DNA of 49,731 nucleotides from Candidatus Merdivivens pullistercoris (GTDB lineage Bacteria; Bacteroidota; Bacteroidia; Bacteroidales; UBA932): NCBI GenBank assembly GCA_017694935.1, contig JADIME010000016.1, positions 1 to 49,731 of the forward strand, read 5' to 3'. Shown piece by piece: positions 7,277 to 16,700 of this stretch (position 1 is its first letter; each line of letters starts with the position of its first letter). The notes under the pieces were generated by a model. It saw only the letters and a program-made list of their open reading frames with translations, ran no database searches and was not told where the DNA came from. The position numbers and the translations under genes were made by a program.

Positions 7277-8362
7277 ATGATTAACGATAAAATAGTTGTA
7301 GGTATTACCCAAGGGGACGGGAACGGCATCGGATATGAGGTCATAATAAAGGCACTGGCGGATTCCAGGATGTCGGACATGTGCGTGCCGGTGATTTACG
7401 GTTCTTCCAAATTGTTCGGCTTTTACAAGAAACAGCTGCATAATCTGGAAAATATCAATACCAATGTCATAGTTTCGGCCGAGAATGCGCATCCCAAGAG
7501 GGTGAATATAGTCAATTGCCTGCCCGACAACGTGTTTGTTGAACCGGGGCAATCAACTCCGGAGGCTGCCAAGTCCGCGATGGTTTCGCTTGAAAGGGCT
7601 GTGGATGATCTGAAAGCGGGTTTTATCGATTGCCTGGTGACCGCACCGATAAACAAAAGGGCCATGGCAAAAGAAGGCTTCGGCTATACAGGGCATACGG
7701 AGTACCTTGTCAAGGAATTCAATGCGTCCAATGCCATAATGATCATGTGCAGCGACCGTCTGAAAGTCGGCGTCGTTACCGGTCACATACCTTTGTCACA
7801 GGTGCCTTCTTCGCTTACCTCGGATAAGATATTCACGAAGCTGGAGGCCATGAGGGATTCTTTGGAGAGGGATTTCTGCATATCGGCGCCGAAAATAGCC
7901 GTTTTGGGATTGAATCCGCATTGCGGGGACGGAGGCCTGCTCGGGGACGAGGAACAGAACATCATACTTCCGGCAGTGCTCCGTGCCCAGGGGGAAGGCA
8001 TAAACGCTTTCGGCCCGTATTCGCCGGACGGATTTTTCGGACTCGGCAATTACAGCCGTTTCGATGCGGTGCTTGCGATGTATCACGACCAGGGACTGAT
8101 ACCGTTCAAGGCCCTGGCGTTTGAAGTGGGGGTGAATTTCACGGCTGGGCTGCCTGTTGTCAGGACATCCCCCGATCACGGGACCGCATACGACATGGCG
8201 GGAAAAGACATGGCCGACCCGCAATCCATGAAGTCTGCCATTTATGCGGCGATAGACATCTTCAACAACCGCATGGCTTATGATGAACTGATGGCAGGAA
8301 GGCTTGTCACGGAGGCTCCTGCAGAGGACAATAAATTTGGCGGCAAACCTCAGATAGCCTGA
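7277..8362 (+). CDS. pdxA: 4-hydroxythreonine-4-phosphate dehydrogenase PdxA
   Basis: NAD-dependent oxidation and decarboxylation of 4-phosphohydroxy-L-threonine, a step of the DXP-dependent pyridoxal phosphate pathway. The 361-residue protein shows the family pattern GITQGDGNGIGYEV at the N-terminus, TGHTEYL near the middle, and the metal-binding histidines in MYHDQGLIPFKAL and RTSPDHGTAYD. An insert of about 20 residues after position 50 is usual for Bacteroidetes members. It diverges from recG and is followed 57 bases later by rnhA. No pdxJ is in the window. Confidence 0.95.
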   Translation: MINDKIVVGITQGDGNGIGYEVIIKALADSRMSDMCVPVIYGSSKLFGFYKKQLHNLENINTNVIVSAENAHPKRVNIVNCLPDNVFVEPGQSTPEAAKSAMVSLERAVDDLKAGFIDCLVTAPINKRAMAKEGFGYTGHTEYLVKEFNASNAIMIMCSDRLKVGVVTGHIPLSQVPSSLTSDKIFTKLEAMRDSLERDFCISAPKIAVLGLNPHCGDGGLLGDEEQNIILPAVLRAQGEGINAFGPYSPDGFFGLGNYSRFDAVLAMYHDQGLIPFKALAFEVGVNFTAGLPVVRTSPDHGTAYDMAGKDMADPQSMKSAIYAAIDIFNNRMAYDELMAGRLVTEAPAEDNKFGGKPQIA

Positions 8363-8419
8363 CATCGCTGTCCGTGCGGCTGTGCCGGCATATAGTTGCC
8401 TTTAGGATATACGGGAAAT

Positions 8420-8890
8420 ATGGGTGAGACCGGGAAAGGAAGCATTTTTCTTTTTACCGACGGGGCGTGCAGCGGGAATCCGGGCCCCGGCGGTTATGCG
8501 GCGATTCTTCGTTACGGAAGGTATGAAAAGGAGTTTTCCGGAGGTTTCAGGCTTACGACCAACAACAGGATGGAATTGCTGGCAGTGATAACGGGTCTTG
8601 AGGCAATCAGATGGGAACATGCCACGGTGGAAGTATACAGCGATTCGTCATACGTTGTGAATGCCGTTACGAAAGGCTGGCTTGAAAAATGGATGGCCAC
8701 CGGCTTTTCAAAAAAGAAAAACGAGGATTTGTGGAGGCGGTATATGGCAGCCTCGGCAAGGCACAATGTCTCTTTCCATTGGATTAAGGGTCATGCAGGC
8801 CATCCTGAAAACGAAAGGTGCGATGCCTTGGCCGTGGCCGCGTATTCAAAGGAAGGGCTCCCCGAGGATGAGGGGTATGACCCGGAGTAG
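8420..8890 (+). CDS. rnhA: Ribonuclease HI
   Basis: Cuts the RNA strand of RNA-DNA hybrids. The 156-residue protein has the whole active site: Asp14 (FTDGACSGNPGPGG), Glu52 (NNRMELLAV), Asp75 (VYSDSSYVV), His125 and Asp135 (KGHAGHPENERCDALA). The basic handle region is present (KGWLEKWMATGFSKKKN). ATG 8420, with AGGATA about 12 bases upstream, is preferred over a TTG at 8396. It is likely cotranscribed with pdxA. Confidence 0.95.
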   Translation: MGETGKGSIFLFTDGACSGNPGPGGYAAILRYGRYEKEFSGGFRLTTNNRMELLAVITGLEAIRWEHATVEVYSDSSYVVNAVTKGWLEKWMATGFSKKKNEDLWRRYMAASARHNVSFHWIKGHAGHPENERCDALAVAAYSKEGLPEDEGYDPE

Positions 8891-8897
8891 GAATCTG

Positions 8898-8927
8898 TTT
8901 GGATTTTCGAGGAAATTCGTAATTTTG
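8898..8927 (+). promoter_or_regulatory. Promoter for the queuosine operon
   Basis: TTTG (8898-8901), 18 bases, then TAATTTTG (8920-8927) fits the Bacteroidetes consensus well. Transcription should start near 8934 and run toward the yhhQ-like gene at 9181. Copy C of the foldback element lies between the two, so the leader would carry it as a long RNA hairpin. Confidence 0.6.
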
Positions 8928-8972
8928 CGCCCGAAAATTGCCGTCTGCGATGGCGGCCGTGTATTCCAGCTT

Positions 8973-9137
8973 TAGAAGCTGTTTGAATTTTTCCAAAAGT
9001 TCTTTGTGGCACCATTCCGGCATGTTTTCGTCATTTTTATCGTAAAATAGCGCTGCTATTCTCCTCAAAAAAACGACAAAAACCTGCGCGGAAGCCTGCC
9101 CCAAATGTTCTGAGAAAAAATTTCAAACAACTTCTTA
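8973..9137. mobile_element. Foldback MITE-like element, copy C
   Basis: The core starts GAAGCTGTTTGAATTTTTCC at 8975 and ends TTTCAAACAACTTC at 9134, flanked by TA on the left and TTA on the right. It has the same orientation as copy A but is more diverged. The two ends still match each other: the left GTTTGAA pairs with the right TTCAAAC, so changes in one arm are mirrored in the other. The centre AATAGCGCTGCTATT is kept. It is non-coding and ends 45 bases before the yhhQ-like start codon. Confidence 0.8.
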
Positions 9138-9147
9138 ACCACGTAGG

Positions 9148-9166
9148 GGAACCGGGAACGGTTTCC
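9148..9166 (+). promoter_or_regulatory. Hairpin in the leader of the queuosine operon
   Basis: GGAACC (9148-9153) pairs with GGTTTCC (9160-9166, one bulged base), followed by an A-rich tail (GAAAAAAAC) and then AGGAA directly before ATG 9181. The hairpin-plus-A-tail layout next to queuosine genes brings preQ1 riboswitches to mind, but the loop is too small and the conserved preQ1-I bases are absent. It may simply affect ribosome access. Confidence 0.3.
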
Positions 9167-9180
9167 GAAAAAAACAGGAA

Positions 9181-9864
9181 ATGAAAACGAAAACAGTATC
9201 TTTGCCTTACATGCTGCTCGGCATAGTCTTTTGCGTGTGTCTTGTTGCAGCGAATCTATTGGAAACCAAGGTGATCAAACTCGGTCCGCTGGCAATTACA
9301 GCCGGAATGATAGTTTTTCCGCTTTCTTATATCATTAATGATTGCATAGCGGAAGTATGGGGGTTCAAGAAGGCCCGCCTTATAATATGGATGGGCTTCC
9401 TCATGAATTTCATGGTCGTGGGGCTTGGCCAGATTGCTGTCATGATACCGGCCGCCCCGTTCTGGGAAGGGGAGGACAGCTTCAATTTCGTATTCGGAAT
9501 GGCTCCGAGGATAGCAGCGGCGAGCCTTGTGGCCTTTCTGGCCGGTTCTTTTCTGAATGCATACGTTATGAGCCGGATGAAAGTGAGGTCCAAAGGAAAA
9601 CATTTTTCGTTCCGCGCGGTGGTCTCTACTCTGGCGGGCGAAAGCGCTGACTCTCTCATTTTTTTTCCAATTGCATTCGCCGGCCTCATGCCTGCCGGGG
9701 AACTGTTGAAAATGATGGCAGTCCAGGCCATATTGAAGACTCTTTATGAAATAATTGTGCTTCCTGTCACGGTCAGGGTAGTAAAGTATGTAAAACGTGT
9801 GGACGGGAGCGATGTCTATGATGATAGTATTTCTTATAATATATTTAAAATAAATGAATTATAG
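9181..9864 (+). CDS. yhhQ: Queuosine precursor transporter (YhhQ/QPTR family)
   Basis: Inner-membrane importer of preQ0/preQ1-type 7-deazaguanines. The 227-residue protein has about six hydrophobic segments and the family signatures: [10 protein letters not shown] after the first segment, [21 protein letters not shown] (positions about 46-66), and near the end [18 protein letters not shown]. It overlaps queC by 11 bases and so belongs to the same operon as two synthesis genes. Carrying both import and synthesis genes side by side suggests that the cell tops up its own supply from outside. Confidence 0.88.
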   Translation: MKTKTVSLPYMLLGIVFCVCLVAANLLETKVIKLGPLAITAGMIVFPLSYIINDCIAEVWGFKKARLIIWMGFLMNFMVVGLGQIAVMIPAAPFWEGEDSFNFVFGMAPRIAAASLVAFLAGSFLNAYVMSRMKVRSKGKHFSFRAVVSTLAGESADSLIFFPIAFAGLMPAGELLKMMAVQAILKTLYEIIVLPVTVRVVKYVKRVDGSDVYDDSISYNIFKINEL

Positions 9865-10546
9865 TCCAATGATGAACAATTCGGGGGCTTTGGTCGTATT
9901 CAGCGGCGGACAGGATTCGACTACATGCCTGTGGTGGGCCAAATCCAGATTCAGCGATGTACGCGCATTGACTTTCAGTTATGGCCAGAAGCATTTGAAA
10001 GAAATAGAATGCGCCCGTTCGATTGCCGCCAAGGCCGAGGTCGGGATAGACGTGATGGATGTGCCTCTGATCGGCAGCCTCGGCAAAAACTCCCTTACCG
10101 ACAATACAGTCCGGATGGATACTGAGCAACGCGGGACGGAACCGCCTAATACTTTTGTCCCGGGCAGGAACCTGTTTTTCCTGTCCATAGCGGCCGTGCG
10201 TGCAAGGGAACTCGGCATTAACCATATAGTCACAGGTGTGTCTCAGACTGATTTCAGCGGCTACCCGGATTGCCGTGACACCTTTATAAAGTCTTTGAAT
10301 GTTACCTTGAACCTTGCCATGGACTTCCAGTTCGTGCTGCATACGCCGCTTATGTGGCTCGACAAGGCGGAAACATGGGAACTGGCCGACAGTCTCGGCA
10401 TATTCGGGCTTGTGCGCAATGAGACGCTTACTTGCTACAACGGCATCCCCGGGGACGGTTGCGGGCATTGCCCGGCCTGCCGTCTCCGCAGGGAAGGTCT
10501 GGAGAAATATCTTGAAAGTAAGAGGGGCACCCTCTTAAAACCATGA
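9854..10546 (+). CDS. queC: 7-cyano-7-deazaguanine synthase QueC
   Basis: Uses ATP and ammonia to turn 7-carboxy-7-deazaguanine into preQ0 for queuosine in tRNA. The 230-residue protein has the PP-loop SGGQDSTT (17-24), the family block [26 protein letters not shown], and a zinc site built from Cys194, Cys203, Cys206 and Cys209 in [17 protein letters not shown]. Start codons at 9854, 9869 and 9872 are all possible; the first overlaps the end of the transporter gene. queF follows 7 bases later. queD and queE are not in the window. Confidence 0.96.
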   Translation: MNYSPMMNNSGALVVFSGGQDSTTCLWWAKSRFSDVRALTFSYGQKHLKEIECARSIAAKAEVGIDVMDVPLIGSLGKNSLTDNTVRMDTEQRGTEPPNTFVPGRNLFFLSIAAVRARELGINHIVTGVSQTDFSGYPDCRDTFIKSLNVTLNLAMDFQFVLHTPLMWLDKAETWELADSLGIFGLVRNETLTCYNGIPGDGCGHCPACRLRREGLEKYLESKRGTLLKP

Positions 10547-10553
10547 GAAAAAT

Positions 10554-11009
10554 ATGGAAAGGAAAGATGAATTGAAAGCCCTCGGGGCCAAAACGGAATA
10601 CAAGGACGATTATGCTCCGGAAGTGTTGGAAACCTTTGAAAACCGCCACCCGGACAATGATTATTGGGTAAGGTTCAATTGTCCCGAGTTTACGAGCCTT
10701 TGTCCTATAACCGGGCAGCCGGATTTCGCGGAAATCCGGATTTCGTACATCCCCGGAAGGCGCATGGTGGAAAGCAAGAGCCTGAAACTGTATCTGTTCA
10801 GTTTCCGTAACCATGGGGATTTCCACGAAGATTGCGTGAACACGATCATGAAAGACCTTGTCAGGCTCATGGAGCCGAAATACATTGAAGTCACAGGTTA
10901 TTTTACTCCCCGTGGAGGCATTTCCATATACCCGTACAGCAATTACGGCATTCCCGGGACGGAGTATGAGGAACTTGCCAGATACCGGATGCGGAATCGT
11001 GACTTATAG
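10554..11009 (+). CDS. queF: NADPH-dependent 7-cyano-7-deazaguanine reductase QueF
   Basis: Reduces the nitrile of preQ0 to the aminomethyl group of preQ1, the base that Tgt puts into tRNA. The 151-residue protein is of the short single-domain (YkvM-like) type. The catalytic cysteine is Cys50 in [13 protein letters not shown] and the proton-relay aspartate is Asp57. The NADPH-binding motif appears as [20 protein letters not shown]. It is the last gene of the transporter-queC-queF operon and converges on the FAD dehydrogenase gene. Confidence 0.96.
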   Translation: MERKDELKALGAKTEYKDDYAPEVLETFENRHPDNDYWVRFNCPEFTSLCPITGQPDFAEIRISYIPGRRMVESKSLKLYLFSFRNHGDFHEDCVNTIMKDLVRLMEPKYIEVTGYFTPRGGISIYPYSNYGIPGTEYEELARYRMRNRDL

Positions 11010-11045
11010 CGTACTATGGAGATGATGAGGGCGAATTTTAAGCTA

Positions 11046-12608
11046 TCATTTCCCGGCTATCTTTAGGGCGCACCTTATCCCGTCCAATGCGGATGACACT
11101 ATCCCGCCGGAGTATCCGGCTCCTTCTCCTGCAGGGTACAGTCCCTTCAGGGATATGTGCTGCAATGTTTCCGGGTCGCGCGGAATCCTTACTGGCGATG
11201 AAGTCCTCGATTCGACGCCGAGAAGTAAAGCGTCATTGGTATAGTACCCTTTCATTTTGTAATTGACCTGCGGCAGGGCGTATTTCAGTCTCGTGAAGAT
11301 GAACGGAGGCAGCATCTCATGCAGCGGGGCATTGGCCGTGCCTGCAAGGTAGGAAGATTGAGGCAGGTCTGCCGAAGGGGTCTTCCGGCAGAAATCCATC
11401 ATCCTCTGTGCGGGCGCCTTCAGCGACGATGTGAAATTGAACATATCCCGTTCTATGTCCTGGCGGAACCGTAACAAAGCGAGCGGGCCGTAAGAAGAGT
11501 ACTCCGGACAGTTGGAGAGCACGTCTTCCGGCTCTATGGAAACGACTACCCCGGCATTGGCCCATCTTGAATTCCTTGCAGAATCGGACATCCCGTTGAG
11601 CACTGTTTCCCCGTCCGAAGTCGAGGACGGCACCAATACCCCTCCCGGACACATGCAGAACGAAAAGACCCCTCTTCCGACCCCGTCTATTTCCGTCTGT
11701 TGCACAAAGGAATATTCTGCAGGAGGGAATCCCGGCTGGTATTTCCCGTGGTACTGTATCTTGTTTATCAGCGATTGAGGATGCTCCGCCCTTACTCCGA
11801 GCGCGAACCCCTTGCTCTCCAGCTCCCATCCTTTCCGGAAAAACATTTCGTAAATGTCCTGTGCCGAATGCCCTGTTGCGAGTATCATGTTTCTTGCGCT
11901 GAAACTTTTTCCGTTGGAGCATGATGCTATCCATTGTCCGTCGCTTTCAGACAGGTCTTCCACCCGGCATGAAAAATGGATTTCCCCTCCGTGGGCGAGG
12001 ATGCATTCCCGCATTTTTTCTATGATTGCAGGCAGTTTGTCGCTTCCGATATGAGGGTGGGCGTCGAAAAGTATGTCGGGTTTGGCTCCGAACAGGACGA
12101 ATTGTTCCAGGACTTCGCGGATATCCCCCTTCTTTGTGGAACGTGTGAAAAGTTTTCCGTCGGAAAAAGTGCCCGCGCCTCCTTCTCCGAAACAATAATT
12201 CGAGTCGGGATTTATCTTTCCTTCACGGCTGATGGCGGCATTGTCGGCCTTGCGCGAACGCACGTCCTTCCCTCTTTCTAAGATCACGGGCTTGAAGCCT
12301 TCCATCATCAGGCGCAGGGCGGCGAACATTCCGGCAGGGCCCGAGCCTATGATCAGTACGTTTTCCGCTTCATGCACGTCCCTGTAGCCCGGCAGGACGT
12401 ATTCGGCCTGAGAGGTGTCTTCCCCTTTCCTGAATGCGGCGCACCTGTACCTGTACACTATGTCCTTGCGCGCATCCAAAGAGCGGCGCATGATTTTTAC
12501 GGTGCCGATATTGTCGGGTTTTACTCCCATGGCCCTTGCGGCCTCGGCGCGGGCCTGTCCCATGTCGAAATCCCTGTTTATGGGAAAAGCAATTTCGAAT
12601 TCTTTCAT
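11046..12608 (-). CDS. FAD-dependent dehydrogenase (COG2509-like)
   Basis: A 520-residue flavoprotein with an N-terminal domain of about 80 residues, then the dinucleotide-binding motif VLIIGSGPAGMFAALRL (about 84-100) with VILERG ending the second strand. Also visible are NYCFGEGGAGTFSDGKL and, near the end, the FAD-contacting GLYPAGEGAGYSGGI followed by ALDGIRCALKI. This layout is typical of the conserved family often annotated as an NAD(P)/FAD-dependent oxidoreductase; its substrate is not known to me. Its ATG overlaps the tsaD stop codon (ATGA), so translation is coupled to tsaD. A role linked to tRNA modification is only a guess from that coupling. Confidence 0.85.
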   Translation of the reverse strand: MKEFEIAFPINRDFDMGQARAEAARAMGVKPDNIGTVKIMRRSLDARKDIVYRYRCAAFRKGEDTSQAEYVLPGYRDVHEAENVLIIGSGPAGMFAALRLMMEGFKPVILERGKDVRSRKADNAAISREGKINPDSNYCFGEGGAGTFSDGKLFTRSTKKGDIREVLEQFVLFGAKPDILFDAHPHIGSDKLPAIIEKMRECILAHGGEIHFSCRVEDLSESDGQWIASCSNGKSFSARNMILATGHSAQDIYEMFFRKGWELESKGFALGVRAEHPQSLINKIQYHGKYQPGFPPAEYSFVQQTEIDGVGRGVFSFCMCPGGVLVPSSTSDGETVLNGMSDSARNSRWANAGVVVSIEPEDVLSNCPEYSSYGPLALLRFRQDIERDMFNFTSSLKAPAQRMMDFCRKTPSADLPQSSYLAGTANAPLHEMLPPFIFTRLKYALPQVNYKMKGYYTNDALLLGVESRTSSPVRIPRDPETLQHISLKGLYPAGEGAGYSGGIVSSALDGIRCALKIAGK

Positions 12609-13633
12609 ATTTCAAAATCCCTTGCCCTCGATACGGGCGCTATGGACAGAGGCGCGCGGTCTCCGGCCATGTATTTGTAATATCCGCAGATCGCAATCAT
12701 TGCGGCATTGTCGGTGGTGAACCTGAATTCCGGCAGGTATGTGTTCCATCCGCGTTTTTTCCCGGCTTCGGTCACGGCGTTGCGTAGCCCGGAGTTCGCG
12801 GATACCCCGCCTCCCAAGGCTATCTCTTTTATGCCTGTTTCTTTCACTGCTTTTATGAGCTTGGACATCAATATGTCTATCAGCGCTTTCTGGAAAGAGG
12901 CGCAGATGTCTTCTTTGTTTTTTTCGATAAAATCGGGATCTTCTTTCAGCCTGTCCCTTAGAAAATACAGCAATGATGTCTTTATCCCGCTGAAACTGAA
13001 ATCCAGTCCCGGGACATGTGGTTTCGCGAAACTGAACCGCTCCGGGTCCCCGGTCTGTGCGAGCCTGTCCACGATCGGGCCTCCGGGGTATCCTAACCCC
13101 ATCATTTTCGAGCATTTGTCGAATGCTTCCCCGACCGCGTCGTCTATCGTATGTCCGATGATTTCGAAGCTGTAGAAATCAGTGACTTTCACTATCTGGG
13201 TGTGTCCTCCGGACACGAGAAGGCTCAGGAACGGAAAGGCGGGGCAGCGGTTGTCCTTCCCGTGCTGCTTTATAAAATGCGACAATATATGTCCTTGCAA
13301 GTGGTTTACTTCCACGAGCGGTTTTCCGGATGACAGGGACAGCCCCTTGGCGAAGGACGTGCCCACTATCAGCGAGCCCAGCAGCCCGGGTCCTACGGTG
13401 AATGCGATGGCATCAATGTCATCCATCGACACTCCGGCCTGTGACAGCGCCTGTGAAACGACAGGAACGATGTTCTGCTGGTGAGCCCGTGATGCGAGTT
13501 CCGGGATGACCCCTCCGTATTGCCTGTGTACTTCCTGGCTCGCAAGAAGGTTGGAAAGCAGGTAGCCGTCCTGTATCACTGCCGCGGAGGTATCGTCGCA
13601 GGATGATTCGATTCCTAAAATAGTAATTGCCAT
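12605..13633 (-). CDS. tsaD: tRNA N6-adenosine threonylcarbamoyltransferase TsaD
   Basis: Catalytic subunit that moves the threonylcarbamoyl group onto A37 of ANN-decoding tRNAs. The 342-residue protein begins MAITILGIESSCDDTSAAV, the usual ASKHA N-terminus, and carries the metal-binding His111 and His115 in VNHLQGH. Other marks are FTVGPGLLGSLIVG and LALGGGVSANSGLR. The frame stays open up to 13903 on the minus strand, but ATG 13633 matches the family start, and a TATTTTTG box lies 26 bases upstream. It diverges from tamB. Confidence 0.97.
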   Translation of the reverse strand: MAITILGIESSCDDTSAAVIQDGYLLSNLLASQEVHRQYGGVIPELASRAHQQNIVPVVSQALSQAGVSMDDIDAIAFTVGPGLLGSLIVGTSFAKGLSLSSGKPLVEVNHLQGHILSHFIKQHGKDNRCPAFPFLSLLVSGGHTQIVKVTDFYSFEIIGHTIDDAVGEAFDKCSKMMGLGYPGGPIVDRLAQTGDPERFSFAKPHVPGLDFSFSGIKTSLLYFLRDRLKEDPDFIEKNKEDICASFQKALIDILMSKLIKAVKETGIKEIALGGGVSANSGLRNAVTEAGKKRGWNTYLPEFRFTTDNAAMIAICGYYKYMAGDRAPLSIAPVSRARDFEI

Positions 13634-13658
13634 ATTGAGCGAAAAATTTATTCCTGTG

Positions 13659-13666
13659 CAAAAATA
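13659..13666 (-). promoter_or_regulatory. Promoter -7 box of tsaD
   Basis: TATTTTTG on the minus strand matches TAnnTTTG. It lies 26 bases before ATG 13633 and supports that start over the longer open frame. The -33 region holds TTTAC rather than TTTG. Confidence 0.5.
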
Positions 13667-13679
13667 CAGTATTTTTTCG

Positions 13680-13687
13680 TATGTTTG
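13680..13687 (+). promoter_or_regulatory. Promoter -7 box of tamB
   Basis: TATGTTTG matches TAnnTTTG, and transcription would start near 13694. That favours the GTG at 13710 as the tamB start over the in-frame TTG codons at 13635 and 13692. Confidence 0.45.
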
Positions 13688-13709
13688 TAAATTGTTATCC
13701 AATGTAGCG

Positions 13710-16700
13710 GTGCGTAAGAAAGTATTAAGGTTTTTCCGGAGGGCGTTAGTCGCTCTTGTCATAATAGTGGCGGCGTTTGTTGTGGCGTTGCAGGCTCCTG
13801 CTTTCCAGACGTACATGGCCGGACGGCTGCTCGGCTCTGTCAATGAATCCATTTCCGGGAAAATCTCCGCCGAAAGGGTATATGTGAGGTTTTTCAATGA
13901 CATACTGTTGCAGGGCGTGACTGTCCTGGATGATGCCAGACGTTCCGAAACGGTTTCCGATACATTGTTCCATACCGAGAAGATAGTCCTGCATTATTCA
14001 TTGCGCGGGCTGTTTTCTAAAGAAGGGATGGAGATTTCCCGTGTGTCAGTGCGCGGCGGGGGCCTTAATCTGGTATTGGAAGATCCGGAGGAACTCGTGG
14101 ACGGCAAGTCGTACACTACCAATCTTACGCGGATTTTCGGGCTGGCGTCCTCGGATAGGGATACTGTGCCGGAAGAAGTCGCTTCCGGAGGGAAAAAAGG
14201 CCGCCTTTTCGAACTCAAGGATGTAAGGATCAAGGATTTTTCCTTTACCATGACCGATCTTGCCTCCGATAATCTTGCAGGCAATGGGGACGGGATGTCT
14301 TCCGCCTTTCCTTCCGGCAAGATAGACTGGGCGGACCTGCATATATCGGACATAGATTTTCATATCAAAAACATGAAAATGGAGGACGGGATAATGTACG
14401 GCAATGTGCTAGCTGGCTCTTTCAGGGAGAAGAGCGGTTTCAATTGCCGCAGCATAACCGGGAACGTGAGGGTCGGGGACGGGCTTACGTCGATAGAGGG
14501 TCTGAGGATAGTAGACGATTATTCCGATGCGCGCATAGGGAATTATTCGATGATATATGAAAATACCGCTTCGTTTTTGGATTATATCAGTGAAGTCGTG
14601 ATGTCGATGTCGCTTCCGGACACCTGTGTCATCAACATGGCTACATTGTCTTTCTTTTCGGAAAGCCTTCCGAGGATTGGCCTGGATGTGTCTTTGGCCG
14701 GAAACGTCCGCGGTACGGTGGACAGGCTTAGTAGCGGCGGGCTTTACGTGGGCTTGCCGCAATATGGGGTCTCGATGCATTTTAACGGCGGGATAGACGG
14801 GCTTCCCGATATAAAAAGGGCGTATATCGATGCGGGTTTTAGGGATCTGGCATTCGCGGCGGACAGCCTTGCTTCTTTGGCGTGCCTGTTTTCCGACACC
14901 GGGCTTCCGTCTTTTTTCGAGACCATGCCGTATGGCGGGAACCTGACATTCAACGGAAATTTCAAAGGGACTCTGTCGGCGTTGGAAGGATCCGGCTCCC
15001 TGCTCTCCGATTCCGGTGACATGGATTTCGAGGTGTCTGCAAACGGGCTGCTGGAGGACGGTGATCCCCTGTCGCTTTCGGGCAAAGTAAGCACGTACGG
15101 GCTGGACGTGGGGGATTTCATCAATGCGGGAATCCTCGGGCCGCTTACCATGAATATAGATTTCAAGGCAGGAATAGGCAGGGGTAGTGCAGGCACGAAG
15201 GCACTTTCCGGCAATGCGGGGCACGGAAGTACCTGGCTTGAAATATCCTCCGTCGATATATCCCGTTTTGAAATAAAGGGCTATGCCTATTCCGGGATAA
15301 GAGGCAACGGGCTGCTCAGGGACAATGTATTCGACGGGAGGATAGTCTGCGAGGACCCGAATCTGCGTTTCATGTTTCAGGGTGTGGCTGCCCTCGATCC
15401 TGCCGATGCAGATGCCGTATATGAGTTTTATGCCAATGTGGGCTATGCCGACCTTCATGCGATGAATCTCGATCCAAGGGGAAAATCCGTCGTGTCTTTC
15501 AGGGCCAATTCCAATTTTACCAAAGGAACCGGGGGGGACATGGAGGGAGAATTGGAGATTAGGCAATTGACATTGGAAAATTCGTTCCGTTCCGAAAATG
15601 CGGGAGACATAACGGTCAGGATTTCCAACGACCCGCGCGATTACAGGGCTTCCGTGGTCTCGGATTTCATCAATGCCGAGTATGATGGCAGCGCGTCAAT
15701 AGAGCGTTTCATAAAGGATTTCCAAGCCCTTACGATAGGAAAGGCAGCGGATCTGGTTTGTCCGGAAGATGCATTGACCTGGAGCGGGAACACGTATTCG
15801 CTCAATGTTGCTACGGGGAATACAATGGGAGTGCTTTCATTCTTGAAGCCCGGGTTGTATGTCGCCGACAAGAGTTTTCTCTCGGTATCTGTAAATGACG
15901 AAGGGCGGCTTGATGCCGGAATCTCGTCGCAGAGGGTGGCTTTCATGGAAAATTACCTTAAAGACCTGTCGTTCCGCATGTCCAACCCGGACAGTACCAT
16001 GGATTGCGTTCTGAGAGGCTCGGAGGCCAAGGCGGCATCGGTGTATTTCGACAATCCGAGACTGTCGCTCGCTGTTCTGGACAATTCGGTGTATTCGCGT
16101 CTTGCGTATTCGAATCCGGGTACGGACTCTGTAAACAGCGGAAGGCTCAATTTTTCCGCATATCTTGCGGAAAACGATGACGGCAATCTGGATTATGAAG
16201 TACGGCTCGGAAGTTCCGAATTTTTCATAAATGGAAACAAATGGGAAATAAGGCCGGCGGAAATCGATTTTTCCCGAGGGGGGATTTTCTTGGATTCGTT
16301 GATGATAAGCAGCGGAAGGCAGAGCATACGTGTCGGCGGGAGCGCTTCCGGGGATACTTTGAATGTGTCGATAACGAATTTCGACATTTCGTCCCTGAAT
16401 CCCCTGTTCAAGGAAGATTACGGACTGGAAGGCAGCCTGTCGGGACAGGTGCGGATACCGCAGATCTTTGAAAATGCCGGGTTACTTATGGATCTCAAAG
16501 GAGAATCCATAGTCATTTCCGGGAAAGAGGCTGGGGACATAGACATAATGAGCAGATGGGACCAGCCGAACAGGCGTTTCAATATATATTTTAAAAACCT
16601 GATAGGGCAGTCGAATACATTCAATGTCATAGGTTATTACAAACCGGAAGACAATTATGTAAGGCTCAATGCTTCCTTGCGGGGGTTCACGGTAGACTAT

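Noticed and set aside
9141-9180. preQ1 riboswitch of a known class
   Set aside because: The loop is too small and the conserved loop and tail bases of preQ1-I are not there; kept only as an unnamed hairpin.
12605-13903. Longer tsaD form starting at 13903
   Set aside because: The extra 90 residues would run antisense to the start of tamB, and the family start is at 13633, just behind a promoter box.
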